Shown here: positions 1 to 8,803 of the stretch, one piece after another
Position numbering within the stretch: the first letter of the stretch is position 1
How the letters are laid out: the number at the start of each line of letters is the position of its first letter
Origin: an uncultured Bacteroidia bacterium
GTDB lineage: Bacteria > Bacteroidota > Bacteroidia > Bacteroidales > Prolixibacteraceae
Assembly: GCA_903897145.1 (NCBI GenBank)
Contig: CAIUAN010000023.1
Coordinates: 1 to 47,759, forward strand
DNA length: 47,759 nt
Reading direction: 5' to 3'
Notes under the pieces: model-generated
What the model was told of the DNA's origin: nothing
The model's input: the letters and a program-made list of their open reading frames with translations, nothing else
The model's database searches: none
Made by a program: the position numbers and the translations under genes

Positions 1-1
1 A

Positions 2-2404
2 TTTAATACTACAAAACAGCCTGTATTTAATAAAAACTTCGATTTGCTTGGAAGTGATTTAAAGGCTAATCGTCAAAAGGGATATCAGAATGTTCTCCTC
101 ACGTCAAATCCAAAGCAACTTGAACGTTTGCATGCCATCTTTGATGACAAGGGTGATCCACAAAAGATTGAAAGTTTGTTATTTGCGCTGAATGAAGGGT
201 TTGTTGATCACGATTTAAAGATCTGTTTTTATACCGATCATCAGATTTTTGAACGGTATCATCGATTTAAATTAAAGTCTAAAAAATCATCTCGTCAAGC
301 AATAACAATCAAGGAGCTGAGTAAGCTTCATCCCGGTGATTTTGTCGTCCATATCGATCATGGGATTGGTAAATTCGCAGGGTTGGTGAAATCAGAAGTC
401 AACGGAAATATTCAAGAAGCCATTCGTTTGATCTATCGCGATAATGACTCATTACTTGTTAGTATCCATTCATTACATCGGATCTCTAAATACAGGGGCA
501 AGGAAGGGCAGGAGCCTTCGATAAACAAGCTTGGGACTGCAACATGGCAGAACCTCAAAACGAAAACAAAGAATAAAGTTAAAGATATTGCAAGGGAGTT
601 AATAGCCCTCTATGCGAAACGTAAAATGGAAGATGGCTTTGCTTTCTCGACAGATTCTTACCTGCAAGAAGAGCTCGAGGCTAGCTTTATTTATGAGGAT
701 ACACCCGATCAGCTGAAGGCGACTTTTGCGATCAAGGAAGATATGGAGAAGCTAATGCCTATGGATCGTTTAGTATGCGGTGATGTAGGTTTTGGTAAGA
801 CAGAGATCGCTATTCGTGCTGCCTTTAAAGCGGTAGCAGACAATAAACAGGTAGCGGTTCTTGTTCCAACAACAATATTGGCTTTGCAGCATTTTAAGAC
901 TTTTACTGAAAGGTTAAAAGATTTCCCATGTAATGTTCAGTATATTAGTCGTCTGCGAAATCCCGGAGATGTCAAGCAGGTTCTTAAAGATTTAACCGAT
1001 GGAAAGGTTGATATTCTCATTGGGACCCAGAAGATCATCGGTAAAGATGTAAAATTTAAAGATTTGGGCTTACTGATTATTGATGAAGAGCAACATTTTG
1101 GTGTCGCGATCAAAGAGAAGTTAAAGCAGCTCAAAGCCAATATCGACACCTTAACACTTACAGCCACACCAATCCCAAGGACTTTGCAGTTCTCGTTGAT
1201 GGGAGCCCGTGATTTATCGATTATCAATACCCCTCCACCAAATAGGTACCCAATCAATACTGAGGTGAGCGAATTTAGTGAAGAGGTGATCAAAGAGGCA
1301 ATTAATTATGAAGTCTCACGTGGGGGTCAGGTTTTTTTCATTAATAATCGGGTTAATAATATCATTGAAGTTGAGCGACTGATTAATCGTTTGTGTCCGG
1401 ATGTGCGCACGATTGTTGGTCATGGACAGATGGATGGGGAAAAGTTAGAAAAGGTGATGTTTGATTTTGTAAATGGTGATTTTGATGTTCTTGTAGCGAC
1501 TACTATTATTGAGTCGGGACTGGATATTCCAAATGCAAATACGATCATCATTAACAATGCGCAGAATTTTGGTCTCAGCGAACTTCATCAGCTAAGAGGA
1601 CGAGTAGGTCGTTCGAATAAAAAAGCTTTTTGCTATCTGTTAGCGCCGCCATTGAATACGCTCTCTACCGATTCTCGTCGTCGTCTTCAAGCCATTGAAG
1701 AGTTTTCTGAAATTGGTAGCGGTTTTAGCATTGCAATGCAGGATCTAGACATTCGGGGTGCTGGTAATCTTTTAGGTGGCGAACAGAGTGGCTTTATTGC
1801 GGACATCGGTTTTGAAGCCTATCATCGAATCCTCAATGAGGCGATGATGGAGCTCAAATCTGGTGAGTTTCAAGATCTTTTCGAAGATCAGAATAGTGAT
1901 ACTTCGGAGGCCTTTCTGGATGTTAAATTTGTGAATGATTGCAATATTGATACTGATTTGGAATTGTTATTTCCAGATGAGTATATCTCAAGCATATCAG
2001 AGCGTATGTTGCTTTATCGAGAGTTAGATACGATGCAGAATGAGGCTATGCTCGAACAGTTTGAAAAAGGGTTGATAGATCGTTTTGGACCAATACCGCA
2101 GTCTTCTCTCGAATTGATTGACGTAGTGCGTTTACGCTGGATTGCAATCTCCCTTAATATTGAGCGAATTATTCTCAAAGAGGCTCGAATGATCTGTTAT
2201 TTACCTGCTGATCCAGCCTCTAACTACTATCAATCAATTCATTTCCAGAAGATGATGCAATGGGTGGTTCAAAACCCTTCTCAATGTCAAGTTAAAGAGG
2301 GTAGAGGTAAGTTAAGTTTGAATTTCAATTCTGTGAATACTTTGCGCTTAGCAGTCGAAAAGCTATCTACAATGGTTGTTCGTACCATGCAGATTGAGGT
2401 CTAA
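2..2404 (+). CDS. mfd: Transcription-repair coupling factor Mfd (5' end outside window)
   Basis: Mfd is a cytosolic ATP-dependent translocase that displaces stalled RNA polymerase and recruits UvrA for repair. The frame is open to the left edge, so about 800 C-terminal residues are present and the UvrB-like N-terminus lies outside. An RNA-polymerase-interacting module (LHPGDFVVHIDHGIGKF) comes first. The translocase motifs follow: Walker A GDVGFGKT near 779-802, Walker B-type IIDEEQHFG, TATPIPRTL, IIESGLDIPNAN and QLRGRVGRS. A C-terminal TRCF domain completes it. The first in-frame start-like codon is a TTG at 44, but coding similarity (FNKNFDLL) begins before it, so this is not the true start. 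It is a housekeeping gene that marks the left flank of the carbohydrate island. Identity is very secure. Confidence 0.96.
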   Translation, partial: FNTTKQPVFNKNFDLLGSDLKANRQKGYQNVLLTSNPKQLERLHAIFDDKGDPQKIESLLFALNEGFVDHDLKICFYTDHQIFERYHRFKLKSKKSSRQAITIKELSKLHPGDFVVHIDHGIGKFAGLVKSEVNGNIQEAIRLIYRDNDSLLVSIHSLHRISKYRGKEGQEPSINKLGTATWQNLKTKTKNKVKDIARELIALYAKRKMEDGFAFSTDSYLQEELEASFIYEDTPDQLKATFAIKEDMEKLMPMDRLVCGDVGFGKTEIAIRAAFKAVADNKQVAVLVPTTILALQHFKTFTERLKDFPCNVQYISRLRNPGDVKQVLKDLTDGKVDILIGTQKIIGKDVKFKDLGLLIIDEEQHFGVAIKEKLKQLKANIDTLTLTATPIPRTLQFSLMGARDLSIINTPPPNRYPINTEVSEFSEEVIKEAINYEVSRGGQVFFINNRVNNIIEVERLINRLCPDVRTIVGHGQMDGEKLEKVMFDFVNGDFDVLVATTIIESGLDIPNANTIIINNAQNFGLSELHQLRGRVGRSNKKAFCYLLAPPLNTLSTDSRRRLQAIEEFSEIGSGFSIAMQDLDIRGAGNLLGGEQSGFIADIGFEAYHRILNEAMMELKSGEFQDLFEDQNSDTSEAFLDVKFVNDCNIDTDLELLFPDEYISSISERMLLYRELDTMQNEAMLEQFEKGLIDRFGPIPQSSLELIDVVRLRWIAISLNIERIILKEARMICYLPADPASNYYQSIHFQKMMQWVVQNPSQCQVKEGRGKLSLNFNSVNTLRLAVEKLSTMVVRTMQIEV

Positions 2405-2554
2405 ATTTAATTCATTCTCCCTACTTGTTAACTTAGCTTCATCTTTTTATACCTTTACAGCTCCAAAATAGATTGAATTTCTACAGATTAGCACATTTAA
2501 AGCTTATCAATAAGTATTGAATTATGGTCTTAAATTATGAATCCTAATTAGAAT

Positions 2555-3484
2555 ATGAATAGGTCAAATTTTCAAGGTCATCTTGCGATGCTTTTTTCTT
2601 CCCTGATTTTTGGTGTTAATATTCCACTTTCAAAAAATCTGATGCCCGACTGGATTAGCCCAATTGGATTAACCTATTCCCGGTTTCTCTTTGGGGCGAT
2701 TGCTTTTTGGCTTTTCTCTTCGTTCTTTAAATATGAAAAAGTTTCTGGCAAAGATTTAAAGACCTTATTTATAGGTTCATTACTTGGAGTCGGAATCAAT
2801 CAAGGGACTTTTATTGCTGGACTTCAGCGTACTTCGGCCACAAACGCTTCAATTGTTATAACAATCACCCCTATTTTGGCCATGATTATCTCATTCTTTA
2901 TGCTTAAGGAGCCCATTACGCTTCGAAAAGCTGGAGGAGTGATAATTGGTTTAGTTGGCGTATTATCGATGATTCTGACCTCTGAATTAATCGTTCCAGG
3001 ACGACAAGCTTCATTCGTGGGTGATTTATTGTGTATGCTAAGCAGTTTATCTTATGCATTTTTCCTCGTTTTTACTAGGGGAATATCGAAGAGGTATAGC
3101 TCTTGGACGATTATGAAGTGGATGTTTTTGTTCTCATCGGTGATGTTTTTCCCTTTTGGATATAAAGAATTTATAGCGGCTCCGATATTTGTTCATGCCA
3201 CCTCTTTAGCATGGGGAAGTTATATCTACATGCTTGTTGGAGCTACATTTATAACCTATCTATTGATCCCAATTGCTCAAAAACAGATTAGACCAACCAC
3301 TATTGGAATGTATAATTATTTGCAACCTTTAGTCGCTGGTTTTATTGCTGTTATGTTGGGTCAAGATACCTTCTCCTGGACTAAACCGCTTGCAGCTGTT
3401 TTAATTTTTGTGGGAGTCTATTTTGTAACCACCAGTAAGTCACGAGATGATATTGAGCGTGAACGTAATTTAGCAGATTCTTGA
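2555..3484 (+). CDS. EamA/DMT-family permease
   Basis: A 309-residue inner-membrane protein of the drug/metabolite transporter superfamily. It shows about ten hydrophobic segments arranged as two EamA repeats, roughly residues 8-140 and 155-292. The first helix reads LAMLFSSLIFGVNIPLSK, and a typical loop motif is seen in ATNASIVITITPILAMI. The tail after residue 295 is short and charged. Family members export amino acids, nucleosides or other metabolites, and the substrate cannot be read from sequence. It stands alone on the plus strand with 150 bp to mfd and about 250 bp to the next gene, so it is probably its own transcription unit. Nothing ties it to glycan metabolism. Confidence 0.9.
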   Translation: MNRSNFQGHLAMLFSSLIFGVNIPLSKNLMPDWISPIGLTYSRFLFGAIAFWLFSSFFKYEKVSGKDLKTLFIGSLLGVGINQGTFIAGLQRTSATNASIVITITPILAMIISFFMLKEPITLRKAGGVIIGLVGVLSMILTSELIVPGRQASFVGDLLCMLSSLSYAFFLVFTRGISKRYSSWTIMKWMFLFSSVMFFPFGYKEFIAAPIFVHATSLAWGSYIYMLVGATFITYLLIPIAQKQIRPTTIGMYNYLQPLVAGFIAVMLGQDTFSWTKPLAAVLIFVGVYFVTTSKSRDDIERERNLADS

Positions 3485-3736
3485 TACGTACTTAAATGTA
3501 TTGGAGTTTTCATTATTAAAATAGATTAACGTAATATATGGGGATTACCTTAGACCTAAAAATCTTAACCTAGTTTTTCACAAAGCGTGGGCATAAAATT
3601 GACCTTCCCGGACTTTTGTCATTTTTTAGAAAACAATTGGTAGATTAGGGTTTTATTTGAAAGAGTAAAGTGAAAGCATAATAAAGCGATGTGTTTTGAC
3701 TTTAATAACTAGATATCCATAAAATTTATTTTACGA

Positions 3737-4762
3737 ATGAGACATTTTATAGCTACCATTACTCGAAGTGCATTTTTAATTCTCCTGCTATTTACTGGAA
3801 GTTATCAGGCAAAAAGTCAACTTAAATCTCCCTTCAAACCTCTTCCGATCGATCGCACCTATCCGTTGTGGCCGCGCTATAGCATCCCGGCCGCCGACAC
3901 CTCGCATGCTGCTAACCTTTTGATCGACTCCATTTATACGGAGATAAAGAATAACGTTACTTATTCCGGCAATATCCATAATCTTGTTCCCATAATGCAG
4001 CTATACCGACCGTCTGCAAATCAATCGAATGGGAAAGCAATCGTGATTTATCCAGGTGGTGGTTATGGCTTTGTTTATTTGCCCGATGGTTACGGGACTG
4101 CAGCATTTCTTCTGGCTAAGGGATTTACTGTTTTCATTGTCCGGTATCGCTGTACACCTAGCGCTCCTCACCCTATTCCTTTTTGGGATGCGCAGAGGGC
4201 TTTGCGACTGGCCCGCTCCCTCTCCAAAAGGCTGGGATACGACAAGAAGGATATCGGAGTCTGGGGATATTCAGCAGGAGGTCATCTTGCTGGGTCTATA
4301 AGTGTATATTATTCCGAGTCGTTTGGAAAAAAACAGATAGATAAGATAGACCGGATAGATGCCCGTCCTGCATACTCCGTGCTGGTCTGTCCCGTTATAT
4401 CCATGCGAGACTCACTTACCCACCTCGGGAGCAGGATGAGCCTTTTAGGCAATAACCCTGATCCAGCTTTGATAGACAAGCTCTCCCTTGATGAGCATGT
4501 CACATCCAATTCGCCTCCCGCTTTTCTTGCCCATTCCATCAAAGATGGGACGGTAAACTACAACAATTCTAAGCGCTATTACGAGGCTCTAAAATCAAAG
4601 GGTGTCAATACCGTCTATTATCTACTCAATTCGGGAGGACATGGTCCTTTGGGAGAGCGAGATGGAGCTCCCATACTTCCAAAATCTGAAGAAGACTATG
4701 CCAACCGTTTCATTACTTGGTTTTATCAAGGGCGACACACTTCCGCACCGATCAATAAATAA
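3737..4762 (+). CDS. Secreted alpha/beta-hydrolase, probable carbohydrate esterase
   Basis: A 341-residue protein with an N-terminal signal peptide (about residues 1-27, ending near YQAKSQ). The alpha/beta-hydrolase fold is shown by an oxyanion-hole region YPGGGYGFVYLPDGYG, a nucleophile elbow GYSAGGH (Ser179), an acid in IKDGTVNYNN (Asp270) and a base in SGGHGPLGE (His302). This form is common in BD-FAE/acetyl-esterase-like enzymes that remove acetyl groups from polysaccharides. A role on O-acetylated sialic acid or another acetylated glycan is plausible beside sialidases but is inference. Composition differs from its neighbours: positions 4141-4200 hold 35 G/C of 60, and GC-ending codons are frequent. 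This suggests later acquisition. It converges on the GH29 gene with only 13 bp between the stop codons. Confidence 0.82.
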   Translation: MRHFIATITRSAFLILLLFTGSYQAKSQLKSPFKPLPIDRTYPLWPRYSIPAADTSHAANLLIDSIYTEIKNNVTYSGNIHNLVPIMQLYRPSANQSNGKAIVIYPGGGYGFVYLPDGYGTAAFLLAKGFTVFIVRYRCTPSAPHPIPFWDAQRALRLARSLSKRLGYDKKDIGVWGYSAGGHLAGSISVYYSESFGKKQIDKIDRIDARPAYSVLVCPVISMRDSLTHLGSRMSLLGNNPDPALIDKLSLDEHVTSNSPPAFLAHSIKDGTVNYNNSKRYYEALKSKGVNTVYYLLNSGGHGPLGERDGAPILPKSEEDYANRFITWFYQGRHTSAPINK

Positions 4763-4775
4763 GCAATATCGACTT

Positions 4776-6110
4776 TTAGTTCAGTCCTCCTTGACCTCGA
4801 TATAGCCTGATTGGGCTGTCTAGTTTAACTTTTAAGACGGTGATGTATTTGTCGTTTGTATTTTCAGGTACATCGATGTAGACTAATCCGGGTACTGGAC
4901 TCCAGTCGATCTTGCCAACTACTTTAGGTTTTATTTCGGTGCCATTTCCCAAGACGGTTATGTTTGAAATCTTATTAATCAGTCCTTTTAACATGACTGT
5001 TCCAGAGACGTGTCCATGTAAGAATAGATAAAGTGAGGTAGAGTCTTTAGAAAGGGTAGTGGGACCATAGAAATGTCCTTGCGGTATTCCCCCAACGGTA
5101 TTGAAGATCGATTCTCCGTGTTTTTTATTCCACGCTCCGAGCTCTTTGAACACATGAATCTGCTCTTCTGGAATCGTCCCATCTTCCTTAGGTCCCATAT
5201 CAAGCAATAGATTCCCGCCATTGGAGACAGCATCCACAAATATGGTAATAACTTCATACGGTGTTTTCCAATTATTGTCGTTTTGATAACCCCAATTCTC
5301 ATTCGTTGTCATACACAATTCCCACCAGTTGAATTTTGGTCTGGATACTGGAAAATTTTGTTCTGGGGTATCGTAATCGCCGTAACCCTGCAGGCGACCA
5401 TTAATAATCGCTTTTGAGTTTCCTGAGAGAATTAAATTACGCACCTTTTGCGATTCCCACTCTTCTGCACTGTGTTCCCAGTCGCCATCAAACCACCAAA
5501 GGTCTGGTTTGAAAAGTGTGTTTATCTCTTTGATCTGTCCTTGAAAGAAGGAACGAAAGCGATTCCAACGATCGTAATCATTAGCAATTACATATCTTGA
5601 GCTATCTTTTAAGAACCCAGGATAGTTGTTGTCAGACCAGTCGATTAGTGAGAAGTAAGCTCCACATTTAATATCTCTTTTGCGCAGTTCCTCAAAAAAT
5701 GGTTTGATCATATCGCGTTTTGCTGGCGATGCTTTGACGATACTTCGGGTGTTGGCTTTTGTGTCGTACATGGCCACGCCATCGTGATGTTTGGTGGTTA
5801 TGACCGAATATCGAGCACCACTCTCTTTGATTAAATCGGCCCAAAAAGCCGGATTGTAATTCTTCAGGGTGAAGCCATTTAGCTGCTTCATATAGTCGGC
5901 ATGACTGATTCTTTTGTTGTGAAAACTCCAAGATTCTCCAATCCCCTTTACCGAATAGATGCCAGAATGGATGAAAATACCCAATTTGGCATCTGCAAAC
6001 CATTGCATTTTTTCTTTGATCTCTTTTGGATCAATTTTCGACTGGCTTTTACTTTGTTGAGTGCTGAATATAATAACGAAAAGAAGCAAGAGGATTTTAA
6101 TTTTTTTCAT
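4776..6110 (-). CDS. GH29 alpha-L-fucosidase (first copy)
   Basis: A 444-residue exported enzyme that should release terminal alpha-L-fucose. The signal peptide is about residues 1-23 (MKKIKILLLLFVIIF). GH29 TIM-barrel marks are WFADAKLGIFIHSGIYSV, TTKHHDGVAMYDTKAN and LWWFDGDWEH. Asp208 is the expected nucleophile by family alignment. A later strand reads GGNLLLDMGPKEDGTIP, and a small beta-sandwich follows from about residue 345. The ATG at 6110 is the first codon giving a complete signal peptide. It is divergent from the second GH29 across a 228-bp shared upstream region, suggesting joint control. Fucose linkage preference cannot be read here. Confidence 0.93.
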   Translation of the reverse strand: MKKIKILLLLFVIIFSTQQSKSQSKIDPKEIKEKMQWFADAKLGIFIHSGIYSVKGIGESWSFHNKRISHADYMKQLNGFTLKNYNPAFWADLIKESGARYSVITTKHHDGVAMYDTKANTRSIVKASPAKRDMIKPFFEELRKRDIKCGAYFSLIDWSDNNYPGFLKDSSRYVIANDYDRWNRFRSFFQGQIKEINTLFKPDLWWFDGDWEHSAEEWESQKVRNLILSGNSKAIINGRLQGYGDYDTPEQNFPVSRPKFNWWELCMTTNENWGYQNDNNWKTPYEVITIFVDAVSNGGNLLLDMGPKEDGTIPEEQIHVFKELGAWNKKHGESIFNTVGGIPQGHFYGPTTLSKDSTSLYLFLHGHVSGTVMLKGLINKISNITVLGNGTEIKPKVVGKIDWSPVPGLVYIDVPENTNDKYITVLKVKLDSPIRLYRGQGGLN

Positions 6111-6229
6111 GAGCTAAGTTGTTCTGGGTTTAGTTTTTTTTAGACTGGTAAAAATATAAAACTAATTGAATTATTCTATTTGACGCAGTTTTAGCGCCCA
6201 TTTTTATTTCTATTTCTGATATTTTGTAT

Positions 6230-6237
6230 TATTTTTG
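6230..6237 (+). promoter_or_regulatory. Possible Bacteroidota -7 box upstream of the second GH29 gene
   Basis: The octamer TATTTTTG fits the Bacteroidetes -7 consensus TAnnTTTG. It lies about 100 bp before the ATG at 6339. A matching TTTG -33 box at the usual spacing is not evident, so support is weak. If real, transcription would begin near 6244 and the leader would contain the hairpin at 6280-6297. Confidence 0.28.
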
Positions 6238-6279
6238 AAACACTTTATTAAATTTTTTAAAAAGTTTTTAGTCGCCATG

Positions 6280-6297
6280 AGGATGCTCGGGCATCCT
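6280..6297. promoter_or_regulatory. Short perfect hairpin in the leader of the second GH29 gene
   Basis: AGGATGC, a TCGG tetraloop, then GCATCCT form a 7-bp perfect stem 41 bp before the ATG at 6339. It sits between divergent genes, so a terminator for a converging gene is unlikely. It could be a leader RNA structure or a protein-binding palindrome. The function is unknown. Confidence 0.4.
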
Positions 6298-6338
6298 AGT
6301 TTTGAGGCATTAATTTCAACTAAGTTAACTAGTCTAAT

Positions 6339-7787
6339 ATGAAGAATGTACTTTTAATAGTGTTCGTTTTTCTTTGTTCTTTTTCAATGGTTTACGGCCA
6401 GCATGAAGAGCAGAGCTATACCCCCGATCCAAGTCCAATCATTCAAAAGAGAATTGATCAATGGCAGGATATTAAGTTTGGACTTTTAATGCATTGGGGG
6501 CCCTATAGTCAATGGGGTATAGTTGAGTCGTGGTCGATTTGTCCTGAGGATGAAGGTTGGTGCCTTCCCGACACGGTGAAAAATTATTTCGCCTATAAAA
6601 AACAGTATGAAAATCTTGGTAATACCTTTAATCCGACAAAATTTGACCCTGAAAGATGGGCCAAAGCGGCCAAAGGTGCGGGTATGAAATATGTTGTATT
6701 TACGACCAAACACCACGATGGCTTCTGCATGTTTGATAGTAAATACACTGAATATAAAATTACTGGTGCAAACTGTCCATTTCACACAAATCCGAAAGCC
6801 GATGTGACTAAAGAGATCTTCAATGCTTTTCGCAAAGAGGGACTTTGGGTTGGCGCCTATTTTTCGAAGCCCGATTGGAATACTCCCGATTATTGGTGGT
6901 CTCATTTCCCTCCATTAGACCGTAATGTAAACTACGACCCTGCCAAATATCCGGAACGTTGGAATCGTTTTGTCAATTTTACCCACAATCAGGTGATGGA
7001 ACTTTGCACCAACTATGGCAAAATTGATTTGCTCTGGTTCGACGGAGGATGGGTACAGAAAAATGGCCCAATAGGTGAGAAGCCTGCGTATTCTGAAGGT
7101 TACAGAACAAAAAAGCGTTTTGATCAGGATATTAAGATGGATGAATTGGTGACTAAAATTCGCTCTAAGCAGCCTGAAGCAATTGTCGTCGATCGTGCAG
7201 TACCGGGTAAAAATCAGAATTATCTAACTCCAGAAAATACCGTTCCAGATAAGCTATTGCCTTATCCTTGGGAATCGTGCATTATCCTTGGTGGGGGCTG
7301 GTCGTATTCGTTTAATGCTAAGATGAGACCAACGCGTGAAATGATTCATATGTTGAATGATGTTGTTTCTAAGGGTGGTAATCTTTTGTTAAATATCGGT
7401 CCTGGACCAGATGGCACCTGGTATGATGAAGCATATGTTCGCTTAAATGAAATGGGCGAATGGTTAACAATAAATGGAGAAGCTATCTACTCTACGCGTC
7501 CAATTGCGCCTTATACAGATGGTCAGCTGCGTTTTACTCAGGATAAAAAGGGAGCTGCCAATATCATATACCTTTTAAAGGAGAACGAAAACCTTCCTTC
7601 TACGATTGCAGTGAATGGATTTTTTCCTGCCAAAGGATCAAAAATCAACCTTTTAGGAATAAAGGGTAGTCATCTTAAATGGAGTAAGAACGGCACCGGA
7701 TTTACTGTAGCAATACCGAAAGCTGTTGCAACTGCTCTTCCTTCTAAATATGCTGTGGTATTGCATATTAGTCAGATTGAAAAGTAA
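6339..7787 (+). CDS. GH29 alpha-L-fucosidase (second copy)
   Basis: A 482-residue exported enzyme with a signal peptide of about 20 residues (MKNVLLIVFVFLCSFSMVYG). GH29 marks are clear: IKFGLLMHWGPYSQWGIVESW, FTTKHHDGFCMFDSKYTEYK and KIDLLWFDGGWV. Asp235 is the predicted nucleophile. The stretch GGNLLLNIGPGPDGTWYDEA is followed by a C-terminal beta-sandwich from about residue 390. It is slightly longer than the first copy because of an insertion near residues 68-85 (SICPEDEGWCLPDTV). It leads a plus-strand run whose next gene, the ROK kinase, starts 31 bp downstream. The three GH29 copies in the window are clearly diverged, so they probably differ in linkage preference, for example core alpha-1,6 against antennary fucose. 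That is inference. Confidence 0.94.
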   Translation: MKNVLLIVFVFLCSFSMVYGQHEEQSYTPDPSPIIQKRIDQWQDIKFGLLMHWGPYSQWGIVESWSICPEDEGWCLPDTVKNYFAYKKQYENLGNTFNPTKFDPERWAKAAKGAGMKYVVFTTKHHDGFCMFDSKYTEYKITGANCPFHTNPKADVTKEIFNAFRKEGLWVGAYFSKPDWNTPDYWWSHFPPLDRNVNYDPAKYPERWNRFVNFTHNQVMELCTNYGKIDLLWFDGGWVQKNGPIGEKPAYSEGYRTKKRFDQDIKMDELVTKIRSKQPEAIVVDRAVPGKNQNYLTPENTVPDKLLPYPWESCIILGGGWSYSFNAKMRPTREMIHMLNDVVSKGGNLLLNIGPGPDGTWYDEAYVRLNEMGEWLTINGEAIYSTRPIAPYTDGQLRFTQDKKGAANIIYLLKENENLPSTIAVNGFFPAKGSKINLLGIKGSHLKWSKNGTGFTVAIPKAVATALPSKYAVVLHISQIEK

Positions 7788-7795
7788 TTATTCGA

Positions 7796-7807
7796 CCTAA
7801 CCTTAAC
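7796..7807 (+). promoter_or_regulatory. Shared 12-nt leader motif before the ROK kinase
   Basis: CCTAACCTTAAC ends 11 nt before the ATG at 7819. The identical 12-mer ends 11 nt before the third GH29 ATG at 33856. A looser form, CTAATCTTAAA, sits 10 nt before the GH2 start. It could be a translation-enhancing leader or an operator, and function is not established. Confidence 0.3.
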
Positions 7808-7818
7808 TGAAATATAGA

Positions 7819-8754
7819 ATGAGTTCAATTGCAATTGGTGTAGATGTTGGTGGCAGTCATGTGAGTTGTGTCGCCTGCGATTTAAGTGCTAAAAAAACAC
7901 TCGATGGTACTTTTTCAGAGAATGATCTTGATAACCAGGGTACTGCTGACGAAATAATTGCCGTTTGGAGTAAAACGATTAAGGCATCGATCGATAAGGT
8001 GGGAATCGAGAATGTTTCTGGTATAGGTTTTGCCATGCCTGGACCATTCGACTATGCCAAAGGGATAGCCCTTTTTAAAGGGAACAATAAAAAATATGAA
8101 AACATCTATGGTTTAGATGTGCCTCAAGCCCTGCGCAAAACTATCGGGCTAAAAGTAGATTTTCCTATCAGGTTTATTAACGATGCCACGGCTTTCGCAC
8201 TTGGCGAAGATTGGATCGGGAAAAATGTAGGCTTTAAAAAGTCGATGGCTATTACCTTAGGGACCGGCTTTGGTTCTGCCTTTCTGAGTCATAGTCTTCC
8301 TGTGGTTGCTGGTGACGAGGTTCCAGAATCTGGTTGCGTGTGGTATCTCCCTTTTAAAGACGGCAATGCGGATGATTACTTCTCTACACGAGGATTTTTA
8401 AATCGTTATTTTGAACAAACCGGAGTACAACTTAATGGAGTTAAGGAACTTGCTGAAAGTGCAAGCTCAGATCCGAAAGCTAAAGCGCTTTTTGCTGATT
8501 TTGGCACTCAACTTGGATTGTTTTTGTCCCCCTATATCCTTAAATTTGGCGCTGAGTCTTTAGTGATCGGTGGGAATATTTCATACTCATTTGATCTGTT
8601 TGAAAATCAGCTTTTGGAAAGCTTTAAAAGTAAAGGTGTCGAGATTCATGTAGCTGTTTCTGAGTTAAAAGAGTCAGCTGCCATGATTGGAAGTGCCGTA
8701 TTGGTGGATGAAAACTACTACCAGCAAGTAAAAGAGCTATTACCATTGATGTAA
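7819..8754 (+). CDS. ROK-family sugar kinase
   Basis: A 311-residue cytosolic kinase with no signal peptide, expected to phosphorylate a released hexose such as glucose, mannose or N-acetylmannosamine with ATP. The phosphate-1 motif GVDVGGSHVSCV, the catalytic stretch RFINDATAFALGE (Asp122 as base) and the phosphate-2 motif TLGTGFGSAF are seen. The usual ROK zinc motif (Cys-rich CxCGxxGC) is missing: the corresponding stretch reads PESGCVWYLPFKDG. This is known in some family branches, and it makes substrate assignment by homology unsafe. The gene lies in the run GH29-ROK-GH2-(alpha/alpha)6-transglutaminase with gaps of about 30-50 bp or less. A mannokinase role suits the alpha-mannosidase-rich context but is inference. 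Confidence 0.88.
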   Translation: MSSIAIGVDVGGSHVSCVACDLSAKKTLDGTFSENDLDNQGTADEIIAVWSKTIKASIDKVGIENVSGIGFAMPGPFDYAKGIALFKGNNKKYENIYGLDVPQALRKTIGLKVDFPIRFINDATAFALGEDWIGKNVGFKKSMAITLGTGFGSAFLSHSLPVVAGDEVPESGCVWYLPFKDGNADDYFSTRGFLNRYFEQTGVQLNGVKELAESASSDPKAKALFADFGTQLGLFLSPYILKFGAESLVIGGNISYSFDLFENQLLESFKSKGVEIHVAVSELKESAAMIGSAVLVDENYYQQVKELLPLM

Positions 8755-8803
8755 TCATTTCATAACCTTATTATAACCTAGTCTAATCTTAAATTTGTCT
8801 TCA

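Noticed and set aside
937-1293. Minus-strand frame inside mfd
   Set aside because: It is antisense to conserved translocase motifs and has no recognisable protein features.
2425-2458. TTG and TACCTTTA as a promoter for the EamA gene
   Set aside because: The 22-bp gap is longer than the usual Bacteroidetes spacing and the -7 box lacks the final G.
8795-8803. In-frame TTG start for the GH2 gene
   Set aside because: ATG 8804 starts exactly at the signal peptide; the upstream TTG adds only three residues.
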